64,000 nt of DNA, from positions 186,001 through 250,000 of the forward strand of contig JAHLKD010000069.1 of the NCBI GenBank assembly GCA_025526935.1, read 5' to 3'. Made by a program: the position numbers and the translations under genes. The notes under the pieces were generated by a model. That model searched no databases, was not told the origin of the DNA, and was given only the letters and a program-made list of their open reading frames with translations. Positions 59,060 through 64,000 of the stretch are shown one piece after another; within the stretch, counting starts at the first letter, position 1; each line of letters starts with the position of its first letter. The DNA comes from Cladochytrium replicatum (Eukaryota > Chytridiomycota > Chytridiomycetes > Cladochytriales > Cladochytriaceae).

Positions 59060-62000
59060 ATGTCTGTAGAGCAGCATACTCATTCAGGTGCAGCTATATA
59101 CAGCCAACAGCGGCAGCTTCAACCGAGCTCGACACTGTCCCTGGCACGGAAGCGAAATATCTCGGCTGGGAGCTCCCTGGCGTCAATATTCAACAGCATG
59201 ACAAATGGGAGCGAAGTCGACAAGCAAAAATCAGGCTCGCCAAAGATCTCCATTTTATCACCAAAGACCACCTCACCGCAACTGTCAAAATCACCCTTTA
59301 CATTTCCGACTACAATCTTTTGGCAAGCACTCACATGGCCACCCAGTCACCAAATTCCCACCCAGTTCTGCTTAACAATGATCACACAATGGCAGCTCCC
59401 TCCGCCGATTCTACCCACTCCGTTTACACCCGTGTCGTCGCCCACCGCTATTCCCATCCCTATATATTCGGTTCCTCCCTCACCGCCTCTGTCACTTCCC
59501 AATTCATCAATATCACGATCTCCGTCGTCTCCACAATTTATGTACATAGATCCGGAGGATTTGGAGAGGATACTGACGAGCGGGACGCGAATGACAAAGC
59601 TCCCCACAAAGGCAAGCTCACGACCTGAAGATCGGGGAGCTTTTCCCTCCTCAAATATCTTGGGAGTCTCGCAAGAAGAAGAGTCTCCTCTCGACAGGTA
59701 TTTCATCTAGTTAACGGATTTTTGAGCCAACTAATGACGCTCTAATAGTTGACTTCCATGCCATAAAGGAAATTCGCCTTAACCAAAACACCAAAGCGTT
59801 CGAGTTTCATGGAAAGCTTCCTGATGCTGAGGATCGCTCCTTTTCCATTATCTACGTTGGGGATGGTGAATACAAGATGCTAAATCTTGGTATTTATTGA
59901 ATTTTTTCAATGATTCAACTTTGTATTGAGAAAAACTTCAGTTGCTCCCGATAGGCAAACCTGCTCGTTGTGGGTTTCTGGACTGTACATGCTCCTGTCA
60001 CAAATCAACCATCCTACTCGAACAAGCTCACCAGCGCAGTTGTACACATCAACAGCAGCTTGGCTGCGAAGAAAGTGGCGGGAGGGTGTTTCGCAAACAT
60101 ATTCTTCTGGGGAAAGGTCTGCCTCTGCTTCTCCGGCTTTATCCCCGCTGTCCTCCGAGGTCGGGGTGGACGGCCTTAATCTAGATGGAGTGACCACGCT
60201 CCTTCGGCGACTCAACATGAACGTATCCAAATCGGAAGTGAAGGCGATTTTTAAGCCTGCGGACGTTTCCAAAGGCACGAACCTCACTTTCGAGGCATTC
60301 GACAAGCTCTATAGGCAAATTCGTTTTCGGCCAGATATTGCGGAGATCTTCTCGTCGCTTGCCAGAGCAGAGATTTTCGCGCTGACCTTCGAAGAGTTCA
60401 AAAACTTTATGACTCACACACAAAAGGTATGCGATTTATGATTAATCTCCGGCCGATTCTCATCTCAGAAAAATAGACGACCTGGACAGAGGAGAGATTA
60501 CGAGAAATTTATTAAAAGTTCTCATCCAATCACAGCGCTGATTCCGCGAGCAGTGCTCGAATGGAATGGACCATTTCGCCGCTTTTCTTCTTTCCACGTA
60601 CAACTCTATCTTCCCAAAAGCGCAGATGGAAGTGTGCGAAGACATGACGCAACCTCTCTGCGCCCACTTTATTGATTCCTCGCACAACACATATTTGCTT
60701 GGAGACCAGATTGCTGGAGAAAGTTCTATCGAGGGATACGTCCGCGCACTTCAAAGAGGATGTCGTTGCGTTGAATGTGAGTTGAAATCCTTTATGTTCA
60801 TTCCTAACAGACTTCTCATTGCAACCTCGCAGTGGATTGCTGGGATGGACCAAACAACCAACCAGTGATCTACCATGGGAGGACGCTGTAAGTTCTTTCG
60901 ATAAATTTGAATACTGGTTTCGCTTGAAAGGATGCTTTACTCATCTCACAGTGTAGAACGAATAAAATCCAGTTGCGGGACATAATCGAGGCAATTGCCA
61001 CTTACGGATTCGTTACATCGCCGTACCCTATCATATTGTCCCTTGAGATGCATTGTTCCGTGATGCAGCAAGAAGTCATTGCTCAGATCTTGCAAGAGCA
61101 TCTGGGAGAACAACTTCTGACTGGCGACATATCTTCATATCCCAGTCCAGAGAGCTTGATGAAGCGAGTGTTGGTCAAGGTAACAATCACCTCTGCACGC
61201 CATCCATTTCGTTGTACTAAACAGATACACAGGGCAAGCGAATGCCTCCTCATAACCTCTCGGATGAGTACGAGACAGATGTGGATGATGAAGAAGATGC
61301 GGGCTATTCCGAAGAGGTTTATGCGAATGGGATTTCCACAAACAGTCTTGGTTGTTTGGCTTCAACCTCGAAGCCAATTAGCTCCACTCCACCACAGTCT
61401 TGGTTGTTTGGCTTCAACCTCGAAGCCAATTAGCTCCACTCCACCACAGAACTACGCTGGTGGATTCCTTGCAAAGAGATTTACACCTGATACCATGAAA
61501 GGCATCGAGTTGGTATCCGATGCCATTATCCCTATCCCGCCAGACGCCGTCACAAATGATGATGAAGGAAACGAAGAATCGAACGGCGAGTTCGCAGTTG
61601 CCGATACAGAGAGCGTCGAGCAGCTCCCGGAGTTTCAGGAAGAACCTAGTGGCCGCAGTGTTGTGCCCCGAGGAATGGGTGGTTTGGGTTTGGTGAGCCT
61701 ACTGGATGGCCCGGCGAGTAATCCACCGCCAGTTCCGCTGCCGATCCGGGTTAACTCCCCCGCAGCTTTCCCAACCATTACTTCGTCGGGCTCTGCGACT
61801 GCACTAAAACGACTGCGATCAACCGACGAGATGAATACTCTGGGGAGGCGTCAGAGGGAGCGAACGCGTGTCAAGATTGCGCGAGCACTGTCGGAACTAA
61901 TCTTCCTCTTCATAAGCGCACGACATTTCAACGGCCTCGAAGAGAATGTTCAGGGCGGCGTGCTGTCGTTGTCGGAGCGCAAGATGGACCGCCTGGCGGT

Positions 62001-63017
62001 GAAGGAGCAGTTGAAGATGATCAAATTCACGCGTCGGCGGATCGTGCGGTGCTATCCCAAAGCCATCAGGTTCAGCAGCTCTAACTACGAGCCTGTTCGC
62101 CAGTGGGCGGGTGGTGTCCAGATGGTGGCGCTCAATTTCCAAACATGGGGTGAGTTGTAGAACCTATTCGATGGCTAAGTCAACTAACACGATTTTGACC
62201 AAAAGATCGCTCAATGGAAGTTAACACGGCTATGTTTGCTGTGAACGGACACTGTGGCTATCGGCTGAGGCTAGCGTACTTGAGAGAGCCTGGGGGGGCT
62301 CGTTGCCCACCGATGCAACTTACAATTAAAACCATTTCGGGACAGCAGCTCCCAAGAGCCAAAGAGAACTCGACTGGTATCGTTGATCCGTTTGTTGAGG
62401 TTGAACTTCTGGACGGCAGTGATGCGGATGTTAACTGCCAGAAGACCCGAGCAGTGTCTTCAAACGGTATATCTATTTCTAGCTGCATTAATTTGCGACT
62501 GATGAATTGAACAGGATTCAACCCTCGCTGGAAGGAATCATTTGTTTTTGCGGTGGTCCAGCCAGACCTCTCGTTTGTGAGGTTCTCTGTGTATGATAGC
62601 GGTGCGAAAGGTGGATCGGATCTGATTGGTATCTACACAATATGTTTCAATTCCATAGAACAAGGTAAACTTTTCTTTCTCATCAAAAAGGTTCCTAACG
62701 ATTGCCTCTCAATAGGTTACCGTCATGTCCCATTGTACAACTTAAGTGGAGAGCTTCATCGGCTCTCCACACTATTCGTATACATATCGAAATCTGCACT
62801 GTCACCCACGCACCGTCGGGGCTCTTCCTCCGAACCAGTTGGCTTGGGAAGCTTTAAACTGGAGGAACCACAAGCGATCGCCGGGAATGACTCTGATCGG
62901 ACATCCACGTCAACCATCGGGACTGCGTTTGCGGTCGCTCTTGGGGCTGTCAAGTTTATGAAACTTATCAAGCCATCGGGGAGAGGACGTGGAGGAAGAG
63001 CAGGTGGAAAAGGTTAA
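59060..63017 (+). pseudogene. PLC1: Phosphoinositide-specific phospholipase C, frame-broken
   Basis: All PI-PLC parts occur in order: LERILTSGTRMTKLPTKA and ISWESRKKKSLLS with PH-like VDFHAIKEIRLNQNTKAFEF; EF-hand-like NMNVSKSEVKAIFKPADV; X domain with DMTQPLCAHFIDSSHNTYLL (catalytic His), CRCVE/LDCWDGPNNQPVIYHGRTL (second His) and PYPIILSLEMHCS; Y domain with RRIVRCYPKAIRFSSSNYEP and GGVQMVALNFQTW; then a C2 domain (STGIVDPFVEVELL, NPRWKESFVFAV). Introns are mostly clear (acceptor AACGAATAAA restores LTNKIQLRD). Breaks: a one-base shift near 59620, a stop/frame change near 60540-60565, and a 52-bp duplication in the X-Y linker. It would hydrolyse PIP2 to IP3 and DAG if intact. Could be a working gene with sequence errors. 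Confidence 0.8.
61343..61446. repeat. 52-bp tandem duplication in PLC linker
   Basis: Two adjacent copies starting CAGTCTTGGTTGTTTGGC at 61343 and 61395. 52 is not a multiple of three, so reading through shifts frame and ends at TAG around 61431. Confidence 0.92.
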
Positions 63018-63234
63018 GTCATGGACTGTTGATGCGGGGTATCACTATTGACGTTTATTGTTGATTGGTTAACGGGACGAGAATAATGCTTGGGAAAACC
63101 TGTAAATACAGTTTCCTTTTGTGATTTAATGATGGTGTTGTTGGACAAGTTGTTTTGATCTGGCTCTTTTAAACTATCTGATGAAATAAAGGAAAGCTAG
63201 GAAATTTTTTCTGGCAAGGTGGATTCGGAGCAAC
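63018..63234. other. 3' flank of PLC
   Basis: T-rich sequence downstream of the PLC stop, with an AATAAA-like ATGAAATAAAGG near 63181; probable polyadenylation region. Confidence 0.4.
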
Positions 63235-63670
63235 GTGGGGCAGGAGCCAACCGGCATGATCTTGGGATATTGTTCCAACTTCTTTACTTGTGGAACAAGT
63301 AGATTGCTGCAGTGATCCTGCTGGGATGCGGAGCGCGAACGACCTATCGGCTCAAGATTTGGTATCCCAGATGATAGCCTGTGGGGCAGGAGCCAACCGG
63401 CATGATCTTGGGATATTGTTCCAACTTCTTTCCTTGTGGAACAAGTAGATTGCTGCAGTGATCCTGCTGGGATGCGGAGCGCGAACGACCTATCGGCTCA
63501 CGATTTGGTATCCCAGATGATAGTCGTGGGGCAGGAGCCAACCGGCATGATCTTGGGATATTGTTCCAACTTCTTTCCTTGTGGAACAAGTAGATTGCTG
63601 CAGTGATCCTGCTGGGATGCGGAGCGCGAACGACCTATCGGCTCACGATTTGGTATCCCAGATGATAGCC
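63235..63670. repeat. Three-copy tandem repeat, unit about 145-146 bp
   Basis: Units start GTGGGGCAGGAGCC at 63235, 63381 and 63526 and end GGTATCCCAGATGATAG. Copies differ at only a few bases (such as TTTACTT/TTTCCTT and CTCAAGAT/CTCACGAT). The minus strand is open through all copies, giving a repeated peptide (IGRSRSASQQDHCSNLL), which may be incidental. Confidence 0.93.
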
Positions 63671-64000
63671 ACTGAGCATGAGTTTGAATGATAGGAGAAT
63701 GTCCAGCGCAGCGACTGTGGGCGAAGGAGCTGCCGGATCTAGAATCGATACAGCCGAACAGAATCGTGACGCTGGCGAGCTTGGAATCTGATGTTGGAGG
63801 GGGCCGTCCGATATCATTTATCCAACGAGCGCAACAGCTCGCTGCGCAAGCACAGTCTGGTGCTGGAAGCAACCCCACATCACCCAATTCGAGGTACTTA
63901 AAATGGCCATCGCTTCCGAAATCAATAAGCTTTAGTCTCCATATGGCCTAGCTCTGTTGAATAAAACGTCGTGGAAGTTCGCAATATGTAACACAACAAA
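63671..64000. other. Window edge, no assignable gene
   Basis: An 87-codon plus-strand ORF from the ATG at 63688 (MIGECPAQRLWAKELPDLES, ending at TAG 63949-63951) has no recognised domain. It may be an exon of a gene continuing beyond the window or simply spacer. Confidence 0.25.

Overview
The window is nuclear DNA of an early-diverging fungus, most likely a chytrid (inference). Genes on both strands are cut by many short introns (about 45-90 nt, GT..AG). Their content (Kcs1-type inositol phosphate kinase, PH-RhoGAP, fungal-style PI-PLC, FucP-type sugar symporter, annexin, antiquitin-type ALDH7, family-14 polysaccharide lyase-like protein) fits a zoosporic fungus. I saw no bacterial operons, CRISPR arrays, rRNA or convincing tRNA.

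Layout. 0-2.3 kb: inositol hexakisphosphate kinase (+). 2.9-10.6 kb: a very large PH-RhoGAP (-). 11.0-12.5 kb: FucP-like MFS transporter (-). 13.2-14.2 kb: orphan two-TM protein (+), followed by a Copia-like LTR remnant. 15.1-16.8 kb: Ser/Thr-rich single-pass membrane protein (-). 17.1-18.5 kb: UDP-glucose 4-epimerase (-). 18.6-19.9 kb: eroded coding-like DNA. 20.7-23.3 kb: tripeptidyl-peptidase II that has lost its catalytic core (+). 23.9-25.1 kb: PL14-like GPI-type protein (-). 25.4-26.8 kb: annexin (-), divergent from ALDH7 (27.0-29.0 kb, +). 30.8-32.3 kb: damaged beta-propeller protein (-). 35.1-42.9 kb: cytochrome P450 (-), BCS1-like AAA ATPase (-) and a second P450 (+). 43.1-48.9 kb: two tandem threonyl-tRNA synthetase genes (+). 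49.3-57.2 kb: a transposon nest made of a Copia LTR, a decayed hAT element carrying an intact 493-codon passenger-like ORF and subterminal inverted repeat arrays, and a PIF/Harbinger fragment. 59.1-63.0 kb: PI-specific phospholipase C (+) with several frame breaks. 63.2-63.7 kb: a three-copy tandem repeat.

The host genes form no single pathway, but three touch phosphoinositide or inositol-phosphate signalling (IP6 kinase, PI-PLC, PH-RhoGAP). The two P450s are paralogues flanking an AAA ATPase and share an unusual 9-nt microexon. The most interesting features are the ThrRS tandem pair with patchwork near-identity that includes introns, the hAT element with its passenger-like ORF and repeat arrays, the deleted TPPII, and recurrent short tandem duplications, one of which breaks PLC. 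Exon coordinates come from splice-site reading by eye. No alignment was run, and single-base frame breaks could be assembly errors.
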